DNA of 64,000 nt from Vagococcus_D sp963518325. Its GTDB lineage: Bacteria > Bacillota > Bacilli > Lactobacillales > Vagococcaceae. The stretch is taken from assembly GCF_963518325.1 (NCBI RefSeq), contig NZ_CAUQJB010000026.1:1-64000 (forward strand). Direction: 5' to 3'. The first letter of the stretch is position 1. The number at the start of each line of letters is the position of its first letter. The notes beneath the pieces were generated by a model. The model saw nothing but the letters and a program-made list of their open reading frames with translations, searched no databases and was not told the DNA's origin. Of the stretch, positions 1 through 8,220 are shown piece by piece. Position numbers and translations under genes: made by a program.

Positions 1-52
1 AAAACAAAAATCGTTTTATACAACCTTGATTATTTAACTTTTTCAGCAGCCT
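1..52. mobile_element. right end of a MITE copy (partial)
   Basis: Positions 37-52 read ACTTTTTCAGCAGCCT, nearly the same as the right terminus of the complete miniature element ending at 8220. The preceding AT-rich bases (TTATTTAA) also resemble that copy. The left part is outside the window, so neither the target duplication nor the length can be checked. The flank to the right (53-75) holds an AGGTGGC arm followed by a T-run, as if a terminator had been split. This is inferred from one end only. Confidence 0.55.
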
Positions 53-177
53 CAAGATTAGTAGGTGGCTTTTTTAGGATAATTTATGGGCTTAAGGTAA
101 CCTAGGAGTGGCATAGCAAGCTTTTTTGCGTTATACTAGCTGATATAAATGTGACTAACTAATAAAGGATGACAGCT

Positions 178-1323
178 ATGGAAAGAATCTATTTGGATCA
201 CGGGGCGACGACGCCGATGCACCCCCTTGTAATTGAAAAAATGACCGAGATTATGACGACCGTCTTCGGAAATCCTTCTAGTATTCACCAGCAGGGACGG
301 CAAGCCCACGGGATGTTGGAAGATGCCCGCAGTACGATTGCCAAGAGTTTAAATGTTAATGACCATGAGCTGATCTTTACAAGTGGTGGAACAGAAAGCG
401 ACAACAGTGCGATTATGCAAACGGCTCACGCTCGAGAGGCAGAGGGAAAACACATCATCACCTCAGCAGTGGAACACCCTGCCGTCTTAAATACTATGAA
501 AGAATTGGTGAATCAAGGATTCGAAGTAACTTATTTACCGGTAACTGAGGAAGGGGAACTGACTCTTGAGTCGGTGTCAGAGGCCCTGCGGGAGGACACC
601 ATATTAGTCTCTCTGATGTCAATTAATAATGAGACAGGCGTTCGTTTTCCTATCGCTGACATCGGTCAGTTGTTGGCTAATCACACCGCTTATTTCCACA
701 CAGATGCGGTTCAAGCTTTTGGCTTAGATGAGATCGATGTAAAGGCATTGGGAGTTGATTTTCTGAGCGCAACAGCTCATAAAATTAACGGTCCGAAAGG
801 AATTGGGTTCTTATACATCCGCGATGGCATTAGCTTGCCCGCTTTGCTGCATGGGGGGGAGCAAGAAGAGAAGCGCCGACCAGGCACCGAAAATCTGGCA
901 GGGATTCAAGGTTTTGCAACAGCTGTGGAGTTTTTGACCCCCGTTGAAAAAGCAAAACGATTAGCATCTTATGAGCATTTTGGTTTGATGGTTAAGGAAG
1001 CGCTAGAAAAAGCCGAGATACCCTTTAAAATCAATGGCGGACAAGCACCAAAATCACCACATATTTTAAATCTCTGGCTAAAAGACATTCCCAATGATTT
1101 ACTGCTGATGCATCTGGATTTACAGGGGATCTCACTGTCTATTGGTTCGGCCTGTACAGCAGGCAATGTGGAGCCGTCTCACGTGTTGGAAGCCATGTAT
1201 GGCAAAGGTCATCCGAGCACAAAAGAGTCCTTGCGCATTAGTTTTGGTTTAGGCAATACAGCAGAGGAGATTGAGTTAGTAACCGAAAAGTTAATCGAAG
1301 TGGTCAATCGTTTACGGAATTAA
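178..1323 (+). CDS. cysteine desulfurase (IscS/NifS class), probable sulfur donor to MnmA
   Basis: PLP-dependent enzyme that removes sulfur from cysteine as a persulfide. The start at 178 (MERIYLDHGATT) is chosen because AAAGGA at 164-169 lies 8 nt upstream; the in-frame ATG at 169 overlaps that site. An EHPAV segment fits the PLP-contacting region, the Schiff-base lysine lies in TAHKINGPKG, and the catalytic cysteine lies in the SACTAG loop, the extended-loop form typical of class I (IscS-like) enzymes. It has 381 residues, normal for the family. A DUF1831 gene follows directly and mnmA lies 5.5 kb on. In Bacillus subtilis a similar enzyme (YrvO) serves MnmA, so tRNA 2-thiolation is the likely role. 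The separate SUF operon has its own class II desulfurase (SufS). Confidence 0.9.
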   Translation: MERIYLDHGATTPMHPLVIEKMTEIMTTVFGNPSSIHQQGRQAHGMLEDARSTIAKSLNVNDHELIFTSGGTESDNSAIMQTAHAREAEGKHIITSAVEHPAVLNTMKELVNQGFEVTYLPVTEEGELTLESVSEALREDTILVSLMSINNETGVRFPIADIGQLLANHTAYFHTDAVQAFGLDEIDVKALGVDFLSATAHKINGPKGIGFLYIRDGISLPALLHGGEQEEKRRPGTENLAGIQGFATAVEFLTPVEKAKRLASYEHFGLMVKEALEKAEIPFKINGGQAPKSPHILNLWLKDIPNDLLLMHLDLQGISLSIGSACTAGNVEPSHVLEAMYGKGHPSTKESLRISFGLGNTAEEIELVTEKLIEVVNRLRN

Positions 1324-1394
1324 TAAATGCCGTGGACGAGCCAACATTTTATTAGTATAATGGAGATATAATATAGATTATTGAGGTGAAAAGA

Positions 1395-1736
1395 ATGGCA
1401 TTTGAGAAACAAGCAACTGTATTAGGCTGCCCGGTGATATATAAACTAGGCGAAAACGCTAAGAAATACACACTGAGAGACAATGGCTTTACTGAAACCA
1501 ATTCAGGTAATTTACAATTAATCCGCCCTTTGGATGCAACACCTCAAAGTAAACAAGGATTTAAATTAAAAATTACGGTAGCAGAAGATTTGGAAAGTTT
1601 TAAAATGTCGATTACGACAGCAAATGGCATGAAAGCCATGAATATTTTTAGTAATGAAAAATTCGAGATGAACCAAGAAAAATTTTATTTCCTTATGGAT
1701 GGTATGATTGACCGAGGTTGTTTTGCGAAAGTTTAG
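1395..1736 (+). CDS. DUF1831 family protein
   Basis: Small soluble protein of 113 residues beginning MAFEKQATVLGCPV. The GAGGTG at 1383-1388 sets the ATG at 1395; an in-frame GTG at 1386 overlaps that site and is less likely. The sequence fits DUF1831, a family of unknown function that in Lactobacillales is commonly found next to the IscS-type desulfurase, which is the case here (71-nt gap). No catalytic motif is evident. It has two cysteines, one early (LGC) and one near the end (RGCFAKV). A link to tRNA thiolation or sulfur transfer is inferred from position only. It ends just before a strong terminator and so closes a two-gene transcript with the desulfurase. Confidence 0.75.
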   Translation: MAFEKQATVLGCPVIYKLGENAKKYTLRDNGFTETNSGNLQLIRPLDATPQSKQGFKLKITVAEDLESFKMSITTANGMKAMNIFSNEKFEMNQEKFYFLMDGMIDRGCFAKV

Positions 1737-1742
1737 TTAAAT

Positions 1743-1795
1743 AAGTCCTCTTAATTTTTTTGCTAATGCAAAGAATAATTAAGGGGACTTTTTGT
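1743..1795 (+). terminator. intrinsic terminator of the desulfurase-DUF1831 transcript
   Basis: The arms AAGTCCTCTTAATT (1743-1756) and AATTAAGGGGACTT (1777-1790) pair with minor mismatch and are followed by a T-run. Confidence 0.85.
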
Positions 1796-1802
1796 TTGAA
1801 TG

Positions 1803-1836
1803 AGATCCGATAGTCACTGATTATCAGATCTTTTTT
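1803..1836 (+). terminator. second hairpin with T-run
   Basis: AGATCCGATA pairs with TATCAGATCT (one G-U pair) and is followed by TTTTTT. It lies just behind the first terminator, giving a tandem stop. The rest of the gap to 2067 is AT-rich and shows no gene; it presumably carries the promoter of the ABC operon. Confidence 0.6.
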
Positions 1837-2067
1837 CTGTATAGATAGTGAAAAAATATAGGAGTTTTATGAACGATTGTTGATTGAAAAAGGTGAATTT
1901 GATTAATTGAATTATTATAATATGTATCGTAATCCTTGATTATTAAAGGGATAGGCCTTATTATTAAGGGAGGTTGTTTATTTTTTGTAATGATCTATAA
2001 ATGAACTGATACGAAAAATAGTTCGAAAAACGAATGGTAATAATTAGCTTTGTAAGGGAGGACTTAA

Positions 2068-2763
2068 ATGATTGAATTAAGGCATGTATATAAAACCTAT
2101 GATAGCGGTGGTGTTCCGTTTAGGGTAAGTAATAATATTTCGCTTCATATTCGACCAGGTGAATTTGCTATTTTACTGGGAGAGTCTGGAACTGGTAAGT
2201 CAACCATATTAAATATTATCAGCGGGTTGGAAACTGTGGATCAAGGCCAGGTGATTATTAATAAAAAAGATATTAGTGGTTATTCCCAAGATCAGTTAGC
2301 TGATTTTCGTAAAGAGTATTTGGGATTTGTTTTTCAAACGTATAACTTAATTCCTAATTTAACCGTACGAGAAAATGTGGAATTAATTGCAAAAATGAAA
2401 ACGGACAGTCTGGACGTGGAGGATGTGTTAGCGCAAGTGGGACTTAACCATCGCTTAGACAGTTTTCCAAACCAACTTTCGGGTGGTGAACAGCAACGAG
2501 TGTCAATAGCTCGTGCTTTAGTAAAAAAGCCAAAAATATTATTGTGCGATGAACCAACTGGTGCTTTGGACAATCAAACTAGTCATGAGATATTAACGAT
2601 GTTACAAAATTTACCTGAGCAGTATGAGACAACGGTTTTAATGGTTACCCACAATCGATCGATTATGGAAATGGCTGATTTAATTGTAGAAGTCTCCGAT
2701 GGTGAAATTTTAAAGCAGACAACCATTGCGGAACCAAAACGGGTGGCTTGTTTGAATTGGTAA
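2068..2763 (+). CDS. ABC transporter ATP-binding protein (MacB/LolD type)
   Basis: Nucleotide-binding subunit of 231 residues. Walker A is GESGTGKST (about residues 38-46), the Q-loop region is FVFQTYNLIPNLT, the signature is LSGGEQQRVSIARAL, Walker B is ILLCDEPTGALD, and the switch histidine is in VTHN. The TGALD text and the pairing with an FtsX-type permease place it in the MacB/LolD/FtsE class, whose members drive shape changes in the permease rather than ordinary uptake. GGGAGG lies just upstream of the ATG. It is joined to the permease gene by a 10-nt gap and is surely co-transcribed. The substrate is unknown; antimicrobial peptide or lipid handling is typical of the class. Confidence 0.9.
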   Translation: MIELRHVYKTYDSGGVPFRVSNNISLHIRPGEFAILLGESGTGKSTILNIISGLETVDQGQVIINKKDISGYSQDQLADFRKEYLGFVFQTYNLIPNLTVRENVELIAKMKTDSLDVEDVLAQVGLNHRLDSFPNQLSGGEQQRVSIARALVKKPKILLCDEPTGALDNQTSHEILTMLQNLPEQYETTVLMVTHNRSIMEMADLIVEVSDGEILKQTTIAEPKRVACLNW

Positions 2764-2773
2764 GGAGTAGACG

Positions 2774-5700
2774 ATGCGTAGGATATTAAGAAAAGATCTG
2801 CTAAGGGAAGTTAAAAAATCCTTTGCCCGCTTTATCTCAATTGCGATTTTAATCGCCATGGGAACTGCTTTTTTTATTGGTTTGAACTCAGCGGCACCGA
2901 CGATGTTGAAAACAGCTAATTTGTATTTTAAGGACCAGCATTATCAAGACATTAAGGTAACAGCACCTGTCGCGTTTAATCTGGAAGATGTTCAAAAGAT
3001 ATGCGAAAATGAACTGATTCAAAAAGGATCTTTAGGCTACTTGGTTCAAACATTAATACAACCCGGAAATTTAGTAGTGGAAGTCATGTCTTTCAATGGC
3101 CAAAAGGACGGGTTTAAACTTGTCAAAGGGCGTTACCCTGAAAAAAGTGGTGAAGTCGCACTCGATCAAAAAGGGAGCGGCCATTATCAATTAGGTGAGG
3201 AACTTAAGTTTCATTTGGCTGATGGGCAAGAGGAGCCGGCGGTGAAAGCCAAGAGTTATAAAATAGTTGGCTTAGTAGAATCAACTCGTTATATCAGTAA
3301 AAACGTTCGGGGAACTTCCGCAATTGGTGATGGTTCCGTTGATTTATTTGGGTTGATTCGTGAGACCGACTTTACCCAAGTTGGACCTAATACCATTGAT
3401 ATTCAGTTGGTTTCTAATAGTCGCAAGCAAAATCTTTACAGTTCTAGCTATGAGGTCGATTTAGCTAAAGCAAAAAAAGATGTGGAAAAGATAGTAAAAG
3501 CTAAAGTGGCTAAAAAATCACAAGAAGTCACTTCAGAGTTGAACACTCAGGAAAAAGAGCTAGCAAATAAGCAAAGTGAGTTGGAAAAGCAGCAGGAAGA
3601 TTTGGAAAAAGAACTGAAAGAACTCACTGGGACTGAAAAGGAAAATCTGATAAAAGAGCAAGAAACAGCTTTGGCGACCTATGAAGAGGCAAAAGGGCTT
3701 TTAGCTGAGCACCGGGACCAGCTAGTGAACTTGAAAAATCGTTTGTTGATTTCAGAAGGTGCAGTCACTAGTGAAAATAAGCGCTTGGAAAGTGTGGCCA
3801 ATCAGGTCGCTAGTCAGCAAGAAAGCTTGAATCAATTGCTGGCGAATGACCCTATGAATAATGAAACGATTGCAGCTTTGGAGGAGAGCCGCCAGCAATT
3901 AGTCAGTAAGTATCAGCATGATCAAAGCTTACAGCAAATTGAGATTAGTAAGTTAGCAGAAATTCGCAGCCAGTTTTTCACAATTGAAGAACTGGTTCAA
4001 GGTGAAACCGTCAATTTACCTGATGTTGAAGGTATTAAAGAGCAATTTGCCAGTTTGGAAAAGCAACGAGCTGAAGGTCAGGAAAAGATCGAGGAAAATC
4101 TGACTAAGTTAAGAGAAGGCATCACTGACATAAAGAAAAACACCCTTGAGTTGCAACAGAACCTTAAAAAGAGTGAAACGATTGCTTATAACCTTCAAGG
4201 AATTGATGACACTGAGACCTTTAAGCCTTTCAAAGAAAACGTTGAACGTTTGGGAATTATTAGTAAAGTGATTCCTTTTGTTTTTTTCTTTGTGGCATTT
4301 ATTATTACCGTTACCTTGATACTACGAATGATTGATCAATCCCGAGAGCAAATCGGTACTCTTTTAGCTTTAGGAGTCAATCGTCGCCAGATTAGAAAAA
4401 AATATACTCGTTACACCTTGATTTCTAGTTCAATTGGACTGATACTAGGCATTTACTTAGGAGGTTTTGGTCTATCGCAAGTGGTCATTGGTTTGTACTC
4501 TCCCATGTACAATTTTACTGACTATCAGTCTCACCTTTATCCTCAGTACCTTGTGATCTCCTTAATGGCCAGCCTTATTTCAGTGGTGATCATTCCCTAT
4601 TTGGTATACAGTAAACTGTTTAAACTACCTGCCCTGCAGCTGATTAAACCTAAAATCGCCAATGGTGGCCAACGCTTACTAATCGAACGACTACCAGGAC
4701 TTTGGCGGCAACTCCCCTTCTTTTTTCAGCGGACCATTCGCAATATTGCCAGTTATAAAGGTCGCATGGGCATTTTATTAATTGGCTTTGTCGGTTGCAT
4801 GAGCCTGTTGTTCATCAGTTACGGGGCCCGTGATTCAGTGGATCAATTGCAGAAGCAACAGTTTTATGAAATCTTTAAGTACGATGTGTCAGTGGGACGG
4901 TCTAAATTTGCCACTGAAGAGGAAACGGCTGCTTATTTGGATTATCTCGAAGGCAAGCAGGTTCAGCGATTGCCAGTTCTTCAAGAAAAGTGGGAGTCGC
5001 TGAAGGGCGATAAGGAACAGGTAGAAACTTTTCTCATTAGCCCCAAGGAATCGAGTCAGTTGCATCACTACATCGACTTAAGGGATGTGGCGTCCGATAA
5101 AAGCTTACCTCTTGGGAAAAAAGATGTTTTTATTACAGAAAAGCTAGCGAAACTCTTTGACTTAAAGATTGGGGATTCTTGGTCTATTACCAGTCCTGAA
5201 GGAGAAATAATTTCGCCAAAAGTGACTAAGATTGTTAAAAACTATTATTTGCATTATGTTTATTTAGGTGAAGAGGTTTATACCCAATTGATGGGCAAGT
5301 CAGCTGACTATGATCGTGATTTTTTACAAGTTAACAACTGGACTCATCAAGATTCTGAAAAAGTATTGGGATTTGAGGGAGTCAGTAATCTGCATACCCG
5401 AGATCTTGATATTGCAAAGATGGAAGACATGACAAAGCAATTAGATAACTTAATCGGAGTGATGATCATAGCGGCAATTTTGCTGGGATTGGTTGTGCTT
5501 TACAATCTAGCTTACATTACGATTTTGGAACGAAAACAGGAAATTGCAGTAATGCGAGTAATGGGCTATCGTCAGAAACAAGTGACTCGTTATATTTTTC
5601 GGGAAATTTTACTGTTAGGCCTATTGAGCATCGGTATTGGCAGTATAACTGGGAATTTCCTTCATCGATTGGTGATGGAACAAGTTGAGTTGGACTTTTT

Positions 5701-5842
5701 GTTTTTTCCACAAATTGACAGAGTCAAAGTATTTAATGAATCTGGGGTGACTTTACTGGTGATTGCCAGCTTGTTAGTAGTCTTAATGCACGGCAAGATC
5801 AAACAAATTAATACAGTTGAAGCCTTGAAAGTAAAAGATTAA
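2774..5842 (+). CDS. large FtsX-family ABC permease with extracellular coiled coil
   Basis: Membrane subunit of 1022 residues, partner of the preceding ATPase. A first membrane segment (about residues 19-40) is followed by an extracytoplasmic domain and then a long heptad-rich Lys/Glu/Gln stretch (about residues 225-470, with ELEKQQEDLEKELKEL). An FtsX domain with three membrane segments follows (about 495-625, including a DQSREQIGTLLALG cytoplasmic loop), then another segment near 665, a second outer domain, and a second FtsX domain near the C-terminus carrying the ERKQEIAVMRVMGYR loop typical of the family. Such permeases with a long coiled coil are common in Firmicutes and mostly uncharacterised. 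The coiled coil could span the cell wall zone. The substrate cannot be told from the sequence. Confidence 0.85.
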   Translation: MRRILRKDLLREVKKSFARFISIAILIAMGTAFFIGLNSAAPTMLKTANLYFKDQHYQDIKVTAPVAFNLEDVQKICENELIQKGSLGYLVQTLIQPGNLVVEVMSFNGQKDGFKLVKGRYPEKSGEVALDQKGSGHYQLGEELKFHLADGQEEPAVKAKSYKIVGLVESTRYISKNVRGTSAIGDGSVDLFGLIRETDFTQVGPNTIDIQLVSNSRKQNLYSSSYEVDLAKAKKDVEKIVKAKVAKKSQEVTSELNTQEKELANKQSELEKQQEDLEKELKELTGTEKENLIKEQETALATYEEAKGLLAEHRDQLVNLKNRLLISEGAVTSENKRLESVANQVASQQESLNQLLANDPMNNETIAALEESRQQLVSKYQHDQSLQQIEISKLAEIRSQFFTIEELVQGETVNLPDVEGIKEQFASLEKQRAEGQEKIEENLTKLREGITDIKKNTLELQQNLKKSETIAYNLQGIDDTETFKPFKENVERLGIISKVIPFVFFFVAFIITVTLILRMIDQSREQIGTLLALGVNRRQIRKKYTRYTLISSSIGLILGIYLGGFGLSQVVIGLYSPMYNFTDYQSHLYPQYLVISLMASLISVVIIPYLVYSKLFKLPALQLIKPKIANGGQRLLIERLPGLWRQLPFFFQRTIRNIASYKGRMGILLIGFVGCMSLLFISYGARDSVDQLQKQQFYEIFKYDVSVGRSKFATEEETAAYLDYLEGKQVQRLPVLQEKWESLKGDKEQVETFLISPKESSQLHHYIDLRDVASDKSLPLGKKDVFITEKLAKLFDLKIGDSWSITSPEGEIISPKVTKIVKNYYLHYVYLGEEVYTQLMGKSADYDRDFLQVNNWTHQDSEKVLGFEGVSNLHTRDLDIAKMEDMTKQLDNLIGVMIIAAILLGLVVLYNLAYITILERKQEIAVMRVMGYRQKQVTRYIFREILLLGLLSIGIGSITGNFLHRLVMEQVELDFLFFPQIDRVKVFNESGVTLLVIASLLVVLMHGKIKQINTVEALKVKD

Positions 5843-5846
5843 GTCA

Positions 5847-5878
5847 AACAAGCTGAGGCATGCCTCAGCTTGTTTTGG
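5847..5878. terminator. bidirectional terminator, perfect 14-bp palindrome
   Basis: AACAAGCTGAGGCA (5847-5860) is followed directly by its exact reverse complement (5861-5874) with T-rich flanks. It serves the ABC operon on the plus strand and tam on the minus strand; the tam stop codon (5865-5867) lies inside the stem. Confidence 0.85.
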
Positions 5879-6635
5879 TTCTGCCAATCATAAAAAATCG
5901 TGGAAAGGGAAAGAGGATGGTGCCAGTAGCTTGTCGCGGGTAACGCTGAATGACCTGAGTTTTAATATCGGCTAAAAATGCTGGTACTTGTTGGATGGGC
6001 AGTTGAGCCAGATAAGGTAGTAGCCCAGTTCCTTTATACCATTGGATAATATCTTCGTGGGCATTTAACTGATGCATATAAGTAGTGGACCAGATATCAA
6101 AATCAGGATAATTAGCCTTCATTAAATTAAAATAATCACTGGGAGTTAGGGTGTGCTGTTGCCGGGATTCCTGAAAAGCCACCCGCCATTTATGATTGTT
6201 TGTGGTTTCTTTAATTATCTGATGAATTGGCTGGTCGTAGTTCATTGGCACTTGGGCGGCAAAGGTCCCGCCTGATCTTACTAGCTCTTTTAAGCGGGGC
6301 AGTAAGGAGGTATGATCGGGTACCCATTGCAAGCAAGCGTTGGAAAAAACCAAGTCAAACTGACCTAAGTGAGCTAAGTCAGTAGTCAAATCACAGGTTT
6401 CAAACTGGTATTGAGGATAATCACGACGGGCGCAATCAATCATTTCCGGTGAATTATCTAGACCCAGAATTTGACTATTAGGAAATTGCTTACCTAACAT
6501 ATGAGTGCTGTTGCCGGGGCCACACCCTAAATCAATAATGGTCTTAATATTATCTTCAATACGAGCGATTAGGTCAATGGAAGGCTGGGTACGTTCTTTT
6601 TCAAATTTTAAATATTGGTCAGATTGCCATTTCAT
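5865..6635 (-). CDS. tam: trans-aconitate 2-methyltransferase
   Basis: SAM-dependent methyltransferase of 256 residues, close to the usual length (about 250). The N-terminus MKWQSDQYLKFEKERTQPS is characteristic of Tam. The SAM-binding motif I is IIDLGCGPGNST (about 34-45), an acidic motif II lies in LGLDNSPEMI, and FSNACLQWVPDH is motif IV-like. Family members methylate trans-aconitate, an inhibitory isomer of the TCA intermediate. The gene is monocistronic, faces away from mnmA, and has an AGGAGG-type site just before the ATG. It is convergent with the ABC operon and shares its terminator. Assignment rests on overall family appearance; another small-acid methyltransferase is possible. Confidence 0.8.
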   Translation of the reverse strand: MKWQSDQYLKFEKERTQPSIDLIARIEDNIKTIIDLGCGPGNSTHMLGKQFPNSQILGLDNSPEMIDCARRDYPQYQFETCDLTTDLAHLGQFDLVFSNACLQWVPDHTSLLPRLKELVRSGGTFAAQVPMNYDQPIHQIIKETTNNHKWRVAFQESRQQHTLTPSDYFNLMKANYPDFDIWSTTYMHQLNAHEDIIQWYKGTGLLPYLAQLPIQQVPAFLADIKTQVIQRYPRQATGTILFPFPRFFMIGRTKTS

Positions 6636-6798
6636 GGTGGTCCTCCTTAATAAATAATGTTAGTTATATCCTAACAATAATTTAGCTTTCAGTCACTTAA
6701 TAAGTCCATATCGTTGATTCAAATGACAGATGGGCTAATTATTTCTAAAAGAATATAGAAATATGGCCTAAAAGGGTGAAATTTTCTAGAAAAGAGTC

Positions 6799-6804
6799 TA
6801 TAAT
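6799..6804 (+). promoter_or_regulatory. probable -10 element of mnmA
   Basis: TATAAT lies about 70 nt before the mnmA ATG. The -35 at the right distance (GTGAAA) is weak. The mnmA ribosome-binding site is also modest (GGTGATAG). Confidence 0.45.
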
Positions 6805-6872
6805 AAGTCTTACTGAAATCCGACCTTCAAATCGTAGATTATTCAGAATTCAACAGAAATGATGGTGATAGT

Positions 6873-8000
6873 ATGACAGACAACAGCAAGACTCGGGTTG
6901 TCGTCGGCATGAGTGGTGGCGTGGATTCGTCCGTAACAGCCTTACTCTTGAAAGAACAAGGATATGACGTTGTAGGTATCTTCATGAAAAATTGGGATGA
7001 TACTGACGACAACGGTGTCTGCACGGCAACAGAGGATTATAAGGATGTGGCGAAAGTTGCCAACCAAATTGGGATTCCTTATTACTCGGTTAACTTTGAA
7101 AAGGAATATTGGGACCGTGTCTTTGAATATTTCCTAGAAGAATACCGTCGTGGCCGCACGCCGAACCCAGACGTGATGTGTAATAAAGAAATTAAATTCA
7201 AAGCATTTCTTGATTATGCCTTACAGCTTGGAGCAGATTATGTTGCCACTGGGCATTATGCTCGTGTGGTTCGTGATGAACAAGGTGTCTCACATATGTT
7301 ACGAGGTGTGGACAACAATAAGGATCAAACTTATTTCTTAAGTCAATTGTCACAAGCCCAACTAGCGAAGACTATGTTCCCACTAGGTCATCTGCAAAAG
7401 CCGGAAGTGCGAGAAATTGCTGAAAAATCCGGCTTAGCAACGGCTAAGAAAAAAGATTCAACAGGGGTTTGTTTTATTGGCGAAAAGAATTTTAAAGAAT
7501 TTTTAGGAAAATACTTGCCGGCTAAGCCAGGAAATATGGTGGCTGAAAATGGTGAAATTAAAGGCTCACATGCGGGGTTAATGTACTACACGATTGGTCA
7601 ACGCCAAGGCTTAGGTATTGGCGGTGGTAGTGAAAATCCAGATCCATGGTTTGTAATTGGTAAGGATTTAACTACTAATACCCTTTATGTTGGCCAAGGC
7701 TTCCATCACCCAACCTTGTATTCCACTCATCTGGAAGCAAGCGAGATTCACTTCACAACAGAAGGGGACCACTCGAAAGAATTTCGTGCCACGGCTAAGT
7801 TTCGTTACCGGCAACAAGATACCGGCGTAACGGTGACCCTGGATGAAAAAGACCCAACCAAAGCGACAGTGGTTTTTGACGAACCAGTTCGCGCCATTAC
7901 ACCTGGGCAAGCAGTTGTTTTTTACGATGGTGACGAGTGCTTAGGTGGAGGGATGATTGATTTGGCCTTCAACGGTGCCAAAGAATTACAATATATTTAA
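6873..8000 (+). CDS. mnmA: tRNA-specific 2-thiouridylase MnmA
   Basis: Adds sulfur to position 2 of the wobble uridine in tRNAs for Lys, Glu and Gln using ATP. The protein has 375 residues. The PP-loop is VVVGMSGGVDSSV (about 9-21), the first catalytic cysteine lies in NPDVMCNKEIKF (about residue 108), the tRNA-binding region includes ATGHYARV and DNNKDQTYFL, and the second catalytic cysteine is in STGVCFIGE (about residue 206). The C-terminal beta domain includes YVGQG. Sulfur is expected to come from the desulfurase at 178-1323. The original terminator after this gene was split by a MITE (8025-8220), but the MITE brings its own hairpin. Confidence 0.95.
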   Translation: MTDNSKTRVVVGMSGGVDSSVTALLLKEQGYDVVGIFMKNWDDTDDNGVCTATEDYKDVAKVANQIGIPYYSVNFEKEYWDRVFEYFLEEYRRGRTPNPDVMCNKEIKFKAFLDYALQLGADYVATGHYARVVRDEQGVSHMLRGVDNNKDQTYFLSQLSQAQLAKTMFPLGHLQKPEVREIAEKSGLATAKKKDSTGVCFIGEKNFKEFLGKYLPAKPGNMVAENGEIKGSHAGLMYYTIGQRQGLGIGGGSENPDPWFVIGKDLTTNTLYVGQGFHHPTLYSTHLEASEIHFTTEGDHSKEFRATAKFRYRQQDTGVTVTLDEKDPTKATVVFDEPVRAITPGQAVVFYDGDECLGGGMIDLAFNGAKELQYI

Positions 8001-8024
8001 AGGAAAAAAACAACCTGAAATTAG

Positions 8025-8220
8025 AGGATGCTGAAAAAGTCCGAATTTTCTTAACCGAAAATTTGGACTTTTTATTTTTTCTCACTAGTATGGTAAATAC
8101 TAATAAAATGTGAAGGTTCATTTCCACTGGGAACGCCTATTTCAATCTATTTTTGGAACTGTTTTTTCCTATTTTCCCTATTTTTTCTGTTTTGTTATTT
8201 TATGAGTTTTTCAGCAGCCT
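8025..8220. mobile_element. complete 196-bp MITE with 10-bp target duplication
   Basis: Terminal inverted repeats are AGGATGCTGAAAAAGTC at the left and AGGCTGCTGAAAAACTC (reverse complement of the right end); they differ at two positions over 17. The flanks carry an exact 10-bp direct repeat CTGAAATTAG (8015-8024 and 8221-8230). Removing the element and one repeat restores a hairpin of AACCT and AGGTT arms next to a T-run, which was the likely mnmA/LysR terminator. There is no coding capacity, so it must be moved in trans by a transposase elsewhere. Family membership is not known to me. Confidence 0.85.
8034..8083 (+). terminator. terminator hairpin carried inside the MITE
   Basis: AAAAAGTCCGAATTTTC pairs with GAAAATTTGGACTTTTT (one mismatch) around TTAACC and is followed by ATTTTTT. 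It lies 30-80 nt after the mnmA stop and can replace the terminator that the insertion broke. Confidence 0.7.
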
